DNA of 64,000 bases, from contig CM034407.1 of NCBI GenBank assembly GCA_019925095.2, forward strand, positions 7,442,710-7,506,709. Direction: 5' to 3'. Shown one piece after another: positions 1-11,492 of this stretch. How positions within the stretch are numbered: position 1 is the first letter of the stretch; the number at the start of each line of letters is the position of its first letter. Origin of the DNA: Dendrolimus kikuchii (taxonomy: Eukaryota > Arthropoda > Insecta > Lepidoptera > Lasiocampidae). Position numbers and translations under genes: made by a program. The notes beneath the pieces were generated by a model. It saw nothing but the letters and a program-made list of their open reading frames with translations, was not told the origin of the DNA and made no database searches.

Positions 1-104
1 TTTTCAAATCAGACCAGTAGTTCCTGAGATTAGCGCGTTCAAACAAACAAACTCTTCAGCTTTATATATTAGTATAAGATATAAAATTGTAATTACGTTT
101 TTTT

Positions 105-476
105 AATTACTGTATAGGTTCACGTTTGACCATTATCTCGCTCGATTTCGAGCGGAGATATGGTCTAGGATGGAGCACGCTTACCCAGAAGGTACCTATT
201 CACATAGGACATGAAGACACCCAGGTTGTAGGTTTCGGGAAAAACAGACTCCGGCAGTGAGTTCTGCTCCTTTGCAGTGCATATAATGAAGGTGGACTCA
301 AAGCGCTTTGTTCGTATAGGTGGTATGTCTACCATATAGCGGTGCCGCATGCCAATGCGTCTGGTTGCCCGATGATGGAAAGGAGATGGCGGGATAAGAT
401 TGTAAAGCTCCAATGTACACTCTCCAAAATGTATCCGATAGAAAACCCTGACAAGCCTGCGTCGATGTTCGAGACT
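105..476 (-). pseudogene. LINE ORF2 C-terminal relic (family L, CR1/Jockey-like)
   Basis: Read on the minus strand, positions 475 to 165 give one open frame of about 100 residues ending in ...LLGKRAPS and a stop. It contains the segments FYRIHFGEC, LYNLIPPSP, FHHRATRR, DIPPIRTKRFEST and NSLPESVFP...YNLGVF, which I recognise as the extreme C-terminus of a lepidopteran non-LTR retrotransposon polyprotein (reverse-transcriptase-bearing ORF2). The RT domain itself is absent, so the copy is 5'-truncated. A T-run near 101 on the plus strand fits a short poly(A) tail after a 3' UTR that also appears at 62000-62055. The clade (CR1 or Jockey) is inferred, not proven. Confidence 0.75.
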
Positions 477-483
477 TTAAATT

Positions 484-2020
484 TTGTCATTGAATAGCTG
501 GTCGTTGTCTATCACACTCTATACTCTGTTACTACATATCAAGGTGAATACTAAAAAAAACAAATTAAAAAAAATAAAAAGAGTTTTAAGGAGCCCGTCA
601 TTAGTACCCAACGCCATCAATTTGAAAACAAAATCGAAATGTATTGCGTATACATTTACATATTATATACGTCATTTAGCAAAATTGTAGTTTCCGAAAA
701 ATGTAAGATTTCTCAAATATTTTAACGAAATTTTTCTTTACAAATAAAAAATATGTTCGCGATGAATGAACACGGTCGTTGGCAAGATGCCGTGACTTTC
801 ATACGGGATGTTAACAAATTAGGAGGGAGGGAAGGATGGATGTCGGTCACTTGTCGACGGAGGCCGGTCATTTGTCATAACTGAATTTTTTATTCACCAC
901 TACGGGTGAATGTTGCTTGAGTAGGGTTAGAGTGAATGTTTTGGTTGTTTTCCGAGTGGATTCTGAGATTTTGAATGAGAGTTCTTGTAACAAGTTAAAG
1001 AATATTATGGCACCTTATGCATAGAAGACGATGACCTAGGGTTATTATCCTATTTATTATGTGGGATTATTAATTAGAATCAAAATAACTACCTTAGGTT
1101 TCCTTGATTGCTTTAGTTTAATAAATATATAGGTATTAATTTAAAAATAGTGTTTCTTTGAAAAATTAAATAAATAATTGTACCCTGTACAATGGAAGAA
1201 GAATTGCCTAAGAGAAGTAATTTGTACAATCTGAAATCATAATTGGCGTTATCACTTCGTTTTTGTTATTATAGAAAATATCAATTAAAACTCGAGAATG
1301 AATGAACTGAAAATCCCAATTAACTTCTCTTCGTTTAAGGATAACCACACACCTACCGAAGGTACGATGCCGACACTTCGGCGACTGAATCATCGGTCTT
1401 AGCATTCGTTTAGTATAACGTACTAAACGCGCCGATCAGTTGGAATTACGCAGCGTGAAAACGATGGAAAATATTACAATATGAAAATTCCCCATGTCCG
1501 CCAAAATAATCCCAAAATGATGATTTCGGATACTTTCTTCAAACATCTTAATAATGTTAAACTTACCTATTTCTATAAAGTATTAATTTTATCAGTGTTG
1601 GCAAAGGTGAAATTATATACTTTTAGATCCATAAAAGTATCGGATCAATATATCAAAATATATTATATATGTAAATAAAATGTCGGTAAAGTAGGTATGA
1701 ATGTGCAACTACGTTCGCTTAACTTTCGGTCACGTACCGCTTCCCATGATGTTTTGATTGCTAATCAAAATACTCGCACACTAAATTCGTTCTCACTGAA
1801 ATAGTCGCTAGATAAAAGATTCGACATTACACTGAACGCCACTAATTTCGGCTGATGTGTCATACATACTGAGAGTATTTAGCAGAACTGTCTACACCGT
1901 ACTGTCGGCAGGTGTGACGCTAGCCTTATGACTGGTTTAATACTTGTGTGCACCGACATTACCAGGCTAAGTTTAATATTTTTAAATAATAAAGCTGGTT
2001 ACGGTGATTGCGGCTGGACG
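484..2020. other. AT-rich stretch, no gene recognised
   Basis: Short open frames here show no codon bias or recognisable motif. A small hairpin lies near 1752-1770 (8-bp arms TTTTGATT/AATCAAAA). Near 840-880 there is an imperfect doublet of GGTCAYTTGTC. I see nothing else. Confidence 0.5.
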
Positions 2021-2021
2021 G

Positions 2022-2077
2022 TTAAAATAAAATAGTCGCTATTTAACCATATAGTTTTAGCGATTATTTTATTTTAA
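2022..2077. repeat. Short palindrome with TTAA ends
   Basis: Two 19-nt arms, 2022-2040 and 2059-2077, are reverse complements with one mismatch and an 18-nt loop. The outer ends are TTAA, and inside them are AT-rich blocks and the core AGTCGCT/AGCGATT. It could be a tiny remnant of an inverted-repeat transposon or a cruciform-prone site. Confidence 0.5.
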
Positions 2078-2480
2078 TCATTGGTTACATGTCTATGCAT
2101 ACCAGCCTTAAAAGTTGTACTTAGTTGAGATTTTTTTTATAAAAACGGATTGATGGCACTAATTTTGATTGCAGAGTATGCTACGAATTACGTTTCATAC
2201 GAGGTGATTGTCACTCTTTACTATGCTATTTTTTTTGCTTTTTAAATTGTTTTTGTGGGAAACAATACTGAAATTAAAGCGAGAGAGACTACGTGGAAAT
2301 CCCTAGGATTTTATAAGTATTTTAAGCTAACATAAATGTTTTCGAATATTTAAATAGATTCATCGCTGCACATGACAGCCATCATTCCCGGACCAGTGCG
2401 CTCACAACCCACAACAAGTTGTTTTTCTATTATTAAATAAATCGAATTCATGTTTCAGTATCCTACTACTATTTTTACAT

Positions 2481-2647
2481 GCCGATGGAATCTGGGAACT
2501 GGAACCTAGCCAAGGGTACATAGACCGGTGCTGGTAGCCATCCAGATGGGCAAATACCCTACCACCTGCCTATTGGTTGTTTTGTCGCCGCTTACGACAG
2601 GCCACACGGCCGCAGGAAATTGTAGTCTTCCTCCGTTCCTGCACGCA
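2481..2647 (-). repeat. Repeat A copy (SINE-like), internally deleted
   Basis: This copy shares the blocks ACTGGAACC, GGTAGCCATCCAG, TACCCTACCACCTG, GTTGTTTTGTCGCC, TACGACAGGCC and CCGTTCCTGCACG with the other repeat A copies. It lacks the half that carries the tail. Orientation is assigned from copies that have an A-rich tail. Confidence 0.7.
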
Positions 2648-2664
2648 CAAAATTATCAAAATAT

Positions 2665-3145
2665 TGTTACGAGTGCGGGACTCGTATTAAAATGCCTTTG
2701 GAATTACTATAGAATTTATTAGAACTATACAAACACGTATAACACAGATACAAATATAACTAGACGCAACGAGTACAAACGTGATGCACGATTTAATAAC
2801 ACGTGCAAAGTCTGTCACTATATATCTCATCAAATGTACACACATTTTGCTCGTATCGTAATCGTCACTTGACTGCCCCCTCTCTCCATGCTGCCATCGT
2901 TTTATACTTCACAAATAGAAGTGTGCCCGCGCGTATCGTCGACTTAATTTCCTAGAAATCGTAATCCGCACACCTGGTTAATTATGCCTGGAAACGACCA
3001 TAAACGAGTACAATAGGTTGTTCTCCACAATAATAAATAAGTAAACCAAACAAGACAATCATAAAGGTATTACAATCTGTTCAAATGCCGATAGGTAATG
3101 CGTGCTTCGTGGAATTTGTCTTTGTCGGGGGGCTAAGTTGTAACA
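2665..3145 (-). mobile_element. Solo LTR, copy 1
   Basis: This 481-bp unit begins TGTTAC and ends GTAACA. It is flanked by the 4-bp direct repeat ATAT (2661-2664 and 3146-3149). On the minus strand it has a TATAAAA box (2906-2900) followed by AATAAA-type signals, as expected for U3-R-U5. It is about 75-80% similar by eye to copies at 3802 and 23282. No internal region, primer-binding site or gag-pol lies beside it, so it is a solo LTR left by recombination. The 4-bp duplication fits a Gypsy-type element; that assignment is inference. Confidence 0.82.
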
Positions 3146-3149
3146 ATAT

Positions 3150-3797
3150 GCTTTTTTTTAAAGATATAATTATGTAAGCAATTTCTTTTACATCTTTACA
3201 AAGGCAGGTAGCCGGAGATTGTTTAAGCTGGTGGTCGGCTATATAACACCTCAGGCTGCGGCTGGCGTGACGCTGTACGCGACTGACGAACGCTTATTAT
3301 GAAAATGCACTATAGAAATGCTTATCGTATGGACGCCGCGTCACTCTCGGACGCAATCTAATGTTTATAACAGACCACCGTGTGAAGGTATAGTTTTAAC
3401 CAAAATGTCTACAGACCCCTAAAAGTAAAAAAAAAACTGCACTTATACTTTATTAATATATCTATCAATCTCGAAATAAACCAAACATGTACGCATTCCT
3501 AATTAACAACACGAATGTCGCAATCAAATAACTCAAACTCGGGAATACGATCCAAAACTATTGTAATTATGTTATTTTATGAAGCGTATCCGGACAGGTA
3601 TAACAGATCAGCTGTAGACTAGTTTGAAGCTCCTTAATTAAATTAGATATTCAAGACTCCTTTGTGGGGTGCAGAGACAATGCAGTACATTTCACAAAGG
3701 TAATTAAATTAATCCTCTGTAGTTGTTTATTGTTTAGCTGACAGGTAACGAATATTTTTTTAAAGTTTTGGAAGAGAATTTGAAGTGTTATAGAGAT
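3150..3797. other. Spacer between two solo LTRs
   Basis: No gag, protease, RT or integrase motif is visible in any frame. The spacer therefore does not look like the inside of an LTR element. It holds a somewhat GC-richer patch at 3210-3300 and is otherwise plain AT-rich DNA. Confidence 0.6.
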
Positions 3798-3801
3798 ATA
3801 T

Positions 3802-4286
3802 TGTTACAAGTCGCGAGACTCGAATTAAAATGCCATTAGAATTACTATAGAGTTTATTAGAACTATACAAACACGTATAACACAGGTACAAATATAACGG
3901 AACACAACAAGTCCAAACGTAATGCAGAAGATCGTAATTCAATAGAACGAGCAAAGTCTGTCACTCATTAGATTCCCGATTGTAGTACACACGTCTTGCT
4001 TCATTCGTGGTTATCGCTCGACTGCCTCCCCCCTTTATCAGGTCATCGTTTTATACTGCGCAACTGCAATTTCCCCGTATCTAAACCGACTTAATCCGAC
4101 ACACCTGGCTAATGATCGCTATAAGGGATTACAATACAACAATGGGGTGTTTGCCGATAAGTAAACAAAAGAAAACGACCGTAAAAGAATTTCAATGGTA
4201 TTAGTTTAAATGCCGACGGGTAATAAATGTGCTTTGTTTCAGATATGCAAGTGGATTTTGTTTTTGTCGGGACCTGAGTCGTAACA
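3802..4286 (-). mobile_element. Solo LTR, copy 2
   Basis: This 485-bp unit, TGTTAC...GTAACA, is flanked by ATAT on both sides (3798-3801 and 4287-4290). Its TATAAAA box is at 4055-4049 on the minus strand. It has the same family and orientation as the copy at 2665. Because each copy has its own duplication, the two are separate insertions and not the two ends of one deleted provirus-like element. Confidence 0.82.
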
Positions 4287-4290
4287 ATAT

Positions 4291-5680
4291 TTATATATAT
4301 ATTTTATTGTAGACATTTATTTTAAAAGAAATATAATAATGATTAAAATAAATAACACTTCTTGAATATAATTTTTTTATGATGCCTCCGCATTTTACGC
4401 TTATAACTTATGCTGAATGCAGCTTAATTACTTGCATAGTAATGTTTCTTTTTAAGATTTTCTAAACCAGTCAATCGGCTACTTCCGTAATCGAATACTA
4501 ATTTTGGTAAATTGTTATTTAGTGATTAATGCTTATTTTGTATAATTTTCTATAATTTACCGTAATTATATGTAACATTAATATTTCAAATATGATGTGG
4601 TAATTGTGTTGGTTGTAAGTTAAAATCTCTCAATTGACTACCTATAGACGATATTCACCTCATTTTATATTCATGTTGGCAGAATCGATATAGGTTTTTA
4701 CTGTGTTCGAATTATTTTATAACATATTAATATAATATTTTATATAAAATATTATCTAAAATTTTCAAACAATAATGTAAAAAATTATTGTCATTAATCT
4801 TTTGATTTAAACAAGTTTATCAGTGACTTCAATCCGCTATCGGATATGCCAATTTATTGAGGTTTTCTAAACTGTAGAATTGTTGGAGGGAAATAATTTT
4901 TTGTAGCAGGATGCTCTAAAGATATCTGTTCAGTGTGGTAGTTCAATATATTAATTGTATTTGAAACGTAAGTTTCTCTGATTGTAAATATAGTAACCAG
5001 TTGCTGTTCTTTTATTACCATAAACCTATGGGAGCTGCATACGTCTGTCTAGTCATCCCAGTGGACAACGAATTACTGGCTAGCGCAACGCGGGAGCGCA
5101 CATATTAATAGTTGCTCTATCTCGCTCGCACATCATCCGTCCCGCTCACACACTGTGCTATATATTGTACTAGTTGTATGGCTTGTTAATATTCGTACTT
5201 AAGATTACCACTTCCAAAATAAAAAACTACTCTCTGCCATCTGAAGTATCATACCTCTACCTCTCGCTGCTACAAATCCATCTGAGTTGTTGCAAGTATT
5301 ACAATTACTTACTTTTCATTCACTTGCCGTACAATCGGTTGAATTTTGACATTAGATGTCAAAGCTTATGTCAAATTATAATCAACAGTAAGGCAAATGA
5401 ACGGTCAGTAAGATATGGGAACCGGGCATCAGTCAGAAATATATTTCTATTAAAATAAATCGAGCCAGACGTTGAACTTTGCCCCGCAAGACGGCAGTGT
5501 ACTAAGTTCAAGTTGCAGTTCCGATGGGAGTTCAATTTGTACCGTCCCGTCCGTTCTGAACTTGCTTGCGTCACATGCTCGCATATCTCGCGAGTTCGAC
5601 AATTTGTATTGAACACGGCTCTGAAACGTAAAGGCTTTAAAAGATATTATACTGGATGGAATATTCGTAGAATAGGTTTT
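4291..5680. other. AT-rich stretch with one GC-richer patch, no gene
   Basis: Positions 4291-5030 are very AT-rich and featureless. The 5040-5160 and 5450-5640 patches are GC-richer, but open frames there have no recognisable protein signature and overlap on both strands. I cannot assign them. Confidence 0.4.
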
Positions 5681-5953
5681 TTTAATTCCATGAGTTCAAC
5701 GGACAGGCAGAAGGCCCACCTGATGGAAAGCCGTTATCATAGCCTATGGACATTTGCAACACCAAAGGTACTAACAATGTGCTCCCGCTCTCTAAAGGGG
5801 GGCTGGAACCTCGCCACTGATGCCGGAACACAACTAAAGGTTGTTATGGCGGCATACTCTAGACCAAGGGTGGTACCCATCCAGTCGGGAAAATACCCTA
5901 CCACCTGGCTGTGTGTGAATTTGTATTCTTTCTCCATTCTTGCACGGATAAAA
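5680..5953 (-). repeat. Repeat A copy
   Basis: A near full-length copy. A T-run (tail) sits at the low-coordinate end, and the order is then GACAGGCAG, GGAAAGCCGTTATCATAG, ACACCAAAGGT, CATACTCTAGACC, CGGGAAAATACCCTACC and CTTGCACGG. The 154-codon open frame across it (5513-5977) only reads through the repeat and is not a gene. Confidence 0.85.
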
Positions 5954-6235
5954 AGGATTTTTACATTTATACGTTGATCTGCTACCGTCATATTGGATGT
6001 ATGGGGCTGTGTTATATGGGAAATATCAAATAAACCATTGTTACCACTCTACGGTGGCACTCCAATGATTCGCACTCAGTCAATTTGTTCAAGATATTAA
6101 GAAATCTTAATACGTATTTTGTATTTAACATCCATACAATGATATCACTCTTATATTGTATTGCTACACTGTATGGCTACAAAATAAAAATAAAAATATT
6201 AAGATTTCTCTATCGTATGACCTCTCAGTGCGTTT

Positions 6236-6352
6236 TATTTAGGTCTCGTGTGACCAAAAGGCCTGGCCTGTCCCTGCGGTAACGCATAATCGTTGCGATC
6301 CAACGTGGCAATGCGGCCTGCATTTTGGGTACCTTTGATTAGCTACTTGTAC
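6236..6352 (+). pseudogene. Small LINE ORF2 scrap
   Basis: One frame (6284-6345) reads RIIVAIQRGNAACILGTF, which resembles the motif (Q-R-I-S-x-A-I-Q-R-G-N-A-A-S) seen near the C-terminus of a lepidopteran LINE polyprotein. The frame breaks on both sides. Only this short block is recognisable and it carries no function. Confidence 0.45.
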
Positions 6353-7013
6353 ATAACCCAGTACATAACCAAAGTTGGGAGAGCGCTCCCTGCTGACAGC
6401 GATTTGGAGTCAATTTTTACATATAGAATCATTTTATTTTGTAGTTTTATTTATAGTGTACTTAGATTTCTTAATGTTTAAAATAAATTAACAGGGTGCC
6501 AATAATGATTTATGTAGTTTACCCTAATAGGTATTTTTAAGGTTACAGATTTTTATTTCTATGGTTAAGCAGCTAAATAGGTTTTATTCTGATGTGATAT
6601 CCACGATGCTTGACTTTTGTCGTTGGCCCTCGTAGTATCTAAAACCTAGTACATATCAGTTCTAAAACGAATATATTGACTTAGTCACCCAATGGGCTAT
6701 AGGTTCAGCTATTTTGGTTGTTACTCTTATGGATATCTAATGTTTGAGAAGAGCGTATTCCCAAAAGAAGGAAGGTTACCGCAAAAAACTAGCAAATTTC
6801 ATGGTCGGTTTTTATATCATACTATTCATTAAATTGCCTCACCATCGGTTGAATTTTAAGATTACTTCATTACATGAATATGTCACAATTTAACGGTAAA
6901 TCAAATAAATGGTTGGTAACATATAAAAACACGCCATAAGTGGCTATGAGCCTGTAGAGATTGTCACGGAACAGATAATCAATGGAGTAAACAATTCTTG
7001 GAGTACATAGTAC

Positions 7014-7179
7014 ACATACATACATACATAACTTCACGCCAGTTCCCTTGCGGGGTAGGTACGAACAACAGAGCGCCATTTAGGCCCATTCTTACACACC
7101 TCACTTGCTTCTTTGACATTCATAACTCTTGTCATGCACACTCGTCTGTTCTTAAGGCTCCTGACATCACCCTCCGCTG
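7014..7179 (-). mobile_element. RTE-like LINE tail, copy 1 (166 bp)
   Basis: The 3' end of an RTE-like LINE ends with a (CATA)n run on the plus strand. On the minus strand it encodes the last residues, ...AREL., of the ORF2 C-terminus. It is flanked by the direct repeat GTACATAGTAC (7003-7013 and 7180-7190), an 11-bp target-site duplication. It is strongly 5'-truncated. Confidence 0.88.
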
Positions 7180-7190
7180 GTACATAGTAC

Positions 7191-7560
7191 GTACTTTTAA
7201 TTGTTTATAATTATCCAGATACTACTTTATTTAAAACGTTGCTAGTCAAAAAATAGAATTTTTAAATATGTTTTACATATCTTATTTAAAAACAGTATCA
7301 GAAGAAAATCGACAAGTTACCACACATTTTCCATATAAACTTACGAATAATCGATATTAGCGACGTCTTTATGATAGTTCATATCTAGTTTCAACAATTG
7401 GTTTCTGACATCTATGTTACATGCAATAGTTGAGAACAGCTCTAGATGAGTTACTTCTATGCAAGTTAACTGTGCATTCTAAGTATCTATCTATATTACA
7501 ATTCGGTTGATTAAACAGACAATCTAATATAAAAATTGATAGTAGTAGTAATCGTCAAAT
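7191..7560. other. AT-rich stretch, nothing recognised
   Basis: No coding signature, inverted terminal repeat or shared repeat was seen. Confidence 0.5.
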
Positions 7561-8035
7561 CCGCAGGGGTCTTTGTTGCAACACCTCGTACTTGTCTTCG
7601 AGAAGCTAAAGCAAGGCCTCCGCCTCCGTGTTTGCCTTAGCCAGCCGGCATGGAGAGGAGATCGCTAGAGCTAACACTCAATCTCCAGGGGTAGAAGTGA
7701 TAAATGGCATAACATCGGAAGTAGCTTCGGTGAACCAGCAGCTCATCTCTCTACACCCCTTAGCCACTTACACCCATGCTGCTCATTCTTGTACGGAATA
7801 TTTTTGGAACCCATCTAGGGAGTGCCGAGTCAGCGTCTGCCCATTTAATCCATGTTTCCCGGACACTGCGACAGGCAAACGCCATAGTCCCCATAGTCCC
7901 AGATCCCTAGCCCCTCTAGCAGTACTCATCCCAAAAGCAGTGCCTTTTGTTCTCGTTTCCTACAATAGTTTTACACTGGCTGGGACTTGTCCTTGGTTGC
8001 ATTTTTAGATGCTGTAAGTAGATGCAGCACCGGAC
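7561..8035. repeat. Dispersed repeat C, copy 1
   Basis: This stretch is collinear over about 450 bp with 38287-38740. Shared blocks include CGCAGGGG, CACCTCGTAC, TTGCCTTA.CCAGCCGGCA, GAGATCGCTAGAGCTAA, GTGATAAATGGCAT, CTCTACACCCCTTAGCCAC and GGACTTGTCCTTGG-type ends. An open frame of 126 codons (7628-8008) crosses it, but the matching frame in the other copy is shifted. I read it as an untranslated or decayed part of a transposable element. Confidence 0.65.
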
Positions 8036-8840
8036 GGATATTCACCTCTTCATCATAATAATACAGTCCACTAATTACTACATGAACACTACAACAGTCA
8101 GGGTACGACCCCAACACCTGTGATGTATTAAAGTTACTATGAAACGAGTCTTTAGCTCGTATTATTATACCTTAATGCATTTAAAATCAATTATGATCTC
8201 CAACAACATCTAACGGCTCGTTAACCACAAGATTTTCATGTAAATGTATTATTTGCTTTCAAGATGATGTACAACACAATTCTTTCCAGATGCGCTGGTT
8301 ATGATTGACCTCCCACCCCCTTCTGCTATTAAACTTTACTAGAATGCCGCGGGGAATCTTGCGAGAGTTCGTGGTTCATATTATGGTGGATACATTATAA
8401 ATAATGATGGCGGTGCATGCCCCTTGCCATTCGTCATGTGCTGTAAACGATTCCCTCATTATACTTACATTTTTAGCTTTTAGATTAATGTTACCCGGAA
8501 AATTTCGATATTTTCTTTCTATAGAATATTTTCAAACTTTTTGTAACTATTGCGAATAATTAAGATTCATTTTTAACAGATTTAACCCATCGGGTCTTCA
8601 CATCGATTCTTCCGTAATGAAACCAAAACTCTTCGAGTAGTGGTCCTATCCGTCATCTCGACTGATGCCAAAACATGACACTGAAAGTGGGACTGATTGA
8701 CAAACTGAAGTTTGCTCAGCGGACTATGAAGTGCGATTTATGTTTAAAGGGTTTCTAACGTTTAAAATCAGAAATGAGGATATCCGAAAAAACCAAAGTT
8801 ACCTACATAGCTCCCAAAATTGTAAGCTGAAGTAGCAGTG
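8036..8840. other. AT-rich stretch, nothing recognised
   Basis: No exon-like segment, repeat unit or terminal inverted repeat was identified. Confidence 0.45.
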
Positions 8841-8844
8841 GACA

Positions 8845-9005
8845 AGTTCTAGAGTGGAGACCGCCCTCTAACTCGATAGACCAACCAACCATCTGCACAT
8901 GATCGCCAGTAAGTTCTGGATGAGGATAATGGAGGACCAGGTATGTGGCGCAAACTTGGGGAGGTTTACGTCCAACAGTGGATTATTGGCTGATGCCAGC
9001 GATTA
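8845..9005 (+). pseudogene. RTE-type LINE C-terminal scrap
   Basis: Degenerate plus-strand matches to the same C-terminal module found intact at 62361-62146: a GRPPxRWTDD-like start, then CTGGATGAGG (WMR) and GGGGAGGTTTACGTCCAAC (GE.YVQ). Stops and frameshifts interrupt it. It is a dead fragment. Confidence 0.55.
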
Positions 9006-9009
9006 AGCC

Positions 9010-11490
9010 ACTTTTAGGGTACCGGGAAATAATGATAAAATAATTAGGAATTACATATCATCACCATCTAACCGAGGGAAGAAAAATTGATACACATAAG
9101 CGTATCGGGTATGTGTTGCATAAGGCTTGAAAAATATTTTTAATGTGATTATGAACTTCTAGATAAAAATTCACCCGCTCTATTTATCAAGTAGATCCTG
9201 GATAGTTGTGACTTTAACATTTGTGTGGACAATTTCAATAGCACAATGGAACTTTTACAGGTGTTACAAGAACTACTTTATTAGGCGTCAATCAAAGACT
9301 TACTTATAGCTTTAGGAAAGTTATGAATACTTGACATCCTAGATTGGCTAAATCATACTGAAGTCAAATTTAAAAGGAAATAGACAGGATGACTTCAGAC
9401 TTCGATGAATAAAAATTGATTTTATAATATTTCACTGAATAAAACTTTACAATAGTACTATAAATTAAATAAAGCGTAAAATCGAATCGAAAAATGTCTG
9501 CGAAAATCGCTAAAAAAGCGTAAAAGCATAACACCGAAGCAGTACGAGGCGCCAACCAAGCGACTCGGAGCGAGCGAAATTCTAAATTCAAATCAGTTCG
9601 TGAGTTGGGTGCGAAACGGGTGGACGTGCTGCTACAACCATTTATTCCGTTACAACTGTATTTCAGATGCTAAATATATCGCCGAAAACGAGAATATTTG
9701 GAAGGATACGTTTTGCATAATTCTCTTTTGTAACCCCTAACTTTGTTTTGACACGGGGATTCATTTAATTGTTATTAAGGTACGGGAGAATATTCGTATG
9801 TGATGATTGTTTTAGCAAATTGGTTTTGCAATTAAAGCAATTTGTTAATTATCTTCCGTAGACAGACATTTTATTTTCTGTAGAATCTGTACTATGTTTC
9901 GGATCTAATGTATCCTAAGTTCATCTATTTATAGAAATTATATATATAATATATTACAAACATTAGAATCTTATTTAACGCTCCCTTGTGTGCTACGAAT
10001 TCGTATCCCGCGATAAATGCCCCATTTTTCGGGGCAAAATGTATCTTATATTCATCTCTGTTATAAAATATATATTTTTAACGAAATCATAAATAATTGT
10101 TCAAAAGAAAGAAACAAAAACTGTGAGTTGTGCCTAGTCAGATCATAAACAGTAAGATTAGCGAGGCTAACACAATCGTACGCATTTCGTTAGTTTATAA
10201 TCTCACCATGTTCAATCGTTACATCATAAACAAATGTAACTATGAACCAATCAATTTTACAATCTTCCTAACCGATGAAATGACTCGGTGTTAAATATGC
10301 ATTAATATTTCAGTGGTTGAGCCATGGTAAAATCAATATCTTGATTACAGCTCTTAGCTCTAACTCACACCCCCTATCCCGTTCTGATAATGCTATCCGT
10401 TACGACATCCCGTTACATTCCCGCAAAGCATTCCTTTCTCGGTAACATTTCCTCTTCCACCTTCATTCGGCCGGTTCCAACCAGAGGTCGCTGCGCACAC
10501 ACACGTGTCTCATTGGCCGAGCCGAATCTTCAATGGCTGCTTAAATATCGCCGCGACTCCACGCTCGCCGATGAATAGTCCAAAAAAGTCGGAAAACTAC
10601 TGAATTGTGCCCTAAAACCGTTTCTTGAAGTACCAATTGGTCCCGGACATCTGGTGTAGTGTTTATACAAAATAAGGACGCGCGAAATCCATTCCTTACA
10701 CGGTTCCAGAGACGGTAAGCGTTATTTTTTTTCTACTTGATTCACTAAGATTTGCGAGGCGGCATCAGGTCTAAGAGAGAATCAGGGTTTGCTCCGGGTA
10801 AGTAGCCATTCATATCTATCCACTATTCTAAAAGCCTGACATTTCGTTGTCTTCGCCCCACGTGTTAAAATGTCTATAGGAATAGGCTGTATTAGAAACT
10901 AAGCATAATATAAAAGAAAAGAAAAATTATAAAATAATAAAAAGAAACCCAAACCCTCTTCCCTTTGTAGTAGTTTAGAAAATAAATATAGATAAATAAA
11001 GATAAACATTATTGTGTGTATGTGCAGTGCATACGCAGTAGAAGTGAAACTTCAGAGAATATGCTCACAGATAATTCTTCTCTAACTTTTATTAATATAA
11101 ATATAAATCCGTCAACATAATATAATTCAAAAAATTCTATCTAAATTACACTTTAAGTCATTAGCATAAAGTTTAAAATTCAATGCACTGTTACGCACAT
11201 ATTCCTTTGATCCACGAATAAAAGAATATCTGCCTTAAGTACGAGTATATAGAGATAGAGCTAAAATACATTTGAAATCTTTTAAGTTTTATTTAAATTG
11301 AAAATTAATATTAACGGGTAAAGAGAAATGTGTTTTATTTCGAATTACATAAGGTTGAATTTTATGTGTTTATCTCTTTTTAGTGTCACTTTTTCGTTTC
11401 ATCAATTTTCAAATTATAACGATTCTAAAGAAGTTTCACTTCCAAAGAAAACAACACCTTCTATCTTGCCCTATGATAGAGGAGGAGGCG
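9010..11490. other. Long AT-rich stretch with a GC-richer island near 10390-10730
   Basis: Most of this region shows nothing. The 10390-10730 island has higher GC and CpG, an ACACACACACGTG run and a good donor-like GACG|GTAAGC near 10715. It could be a promoter with a non-coding first exon, but no downstream coding exon can be tied to it. 9530-9640 is a second, weaker GC-richer patch. Confidence 0.3.
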
Positions 11491-11492
11491 TA

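Noticed and set aside
2665..4286. A single LTR retrotransposon with two LTRs
   Set aside because: Each LTR has its own ATAT duplication on both sides, and the spacer has no primer site, polypurine tract or coding motif, so they are two solo LTRs.
5513..5977. 154-codon ORF
   Set aside because: More than half of it is repeat A read in one frame, and other copies of the repeat break this frame.
7628..8008. 126-codon ORF as a host gene
   Set aside because: The same DNA recurs at 38342-38730 with the frame shifted, so it belongs to a dispersed repeat without conserved coding.
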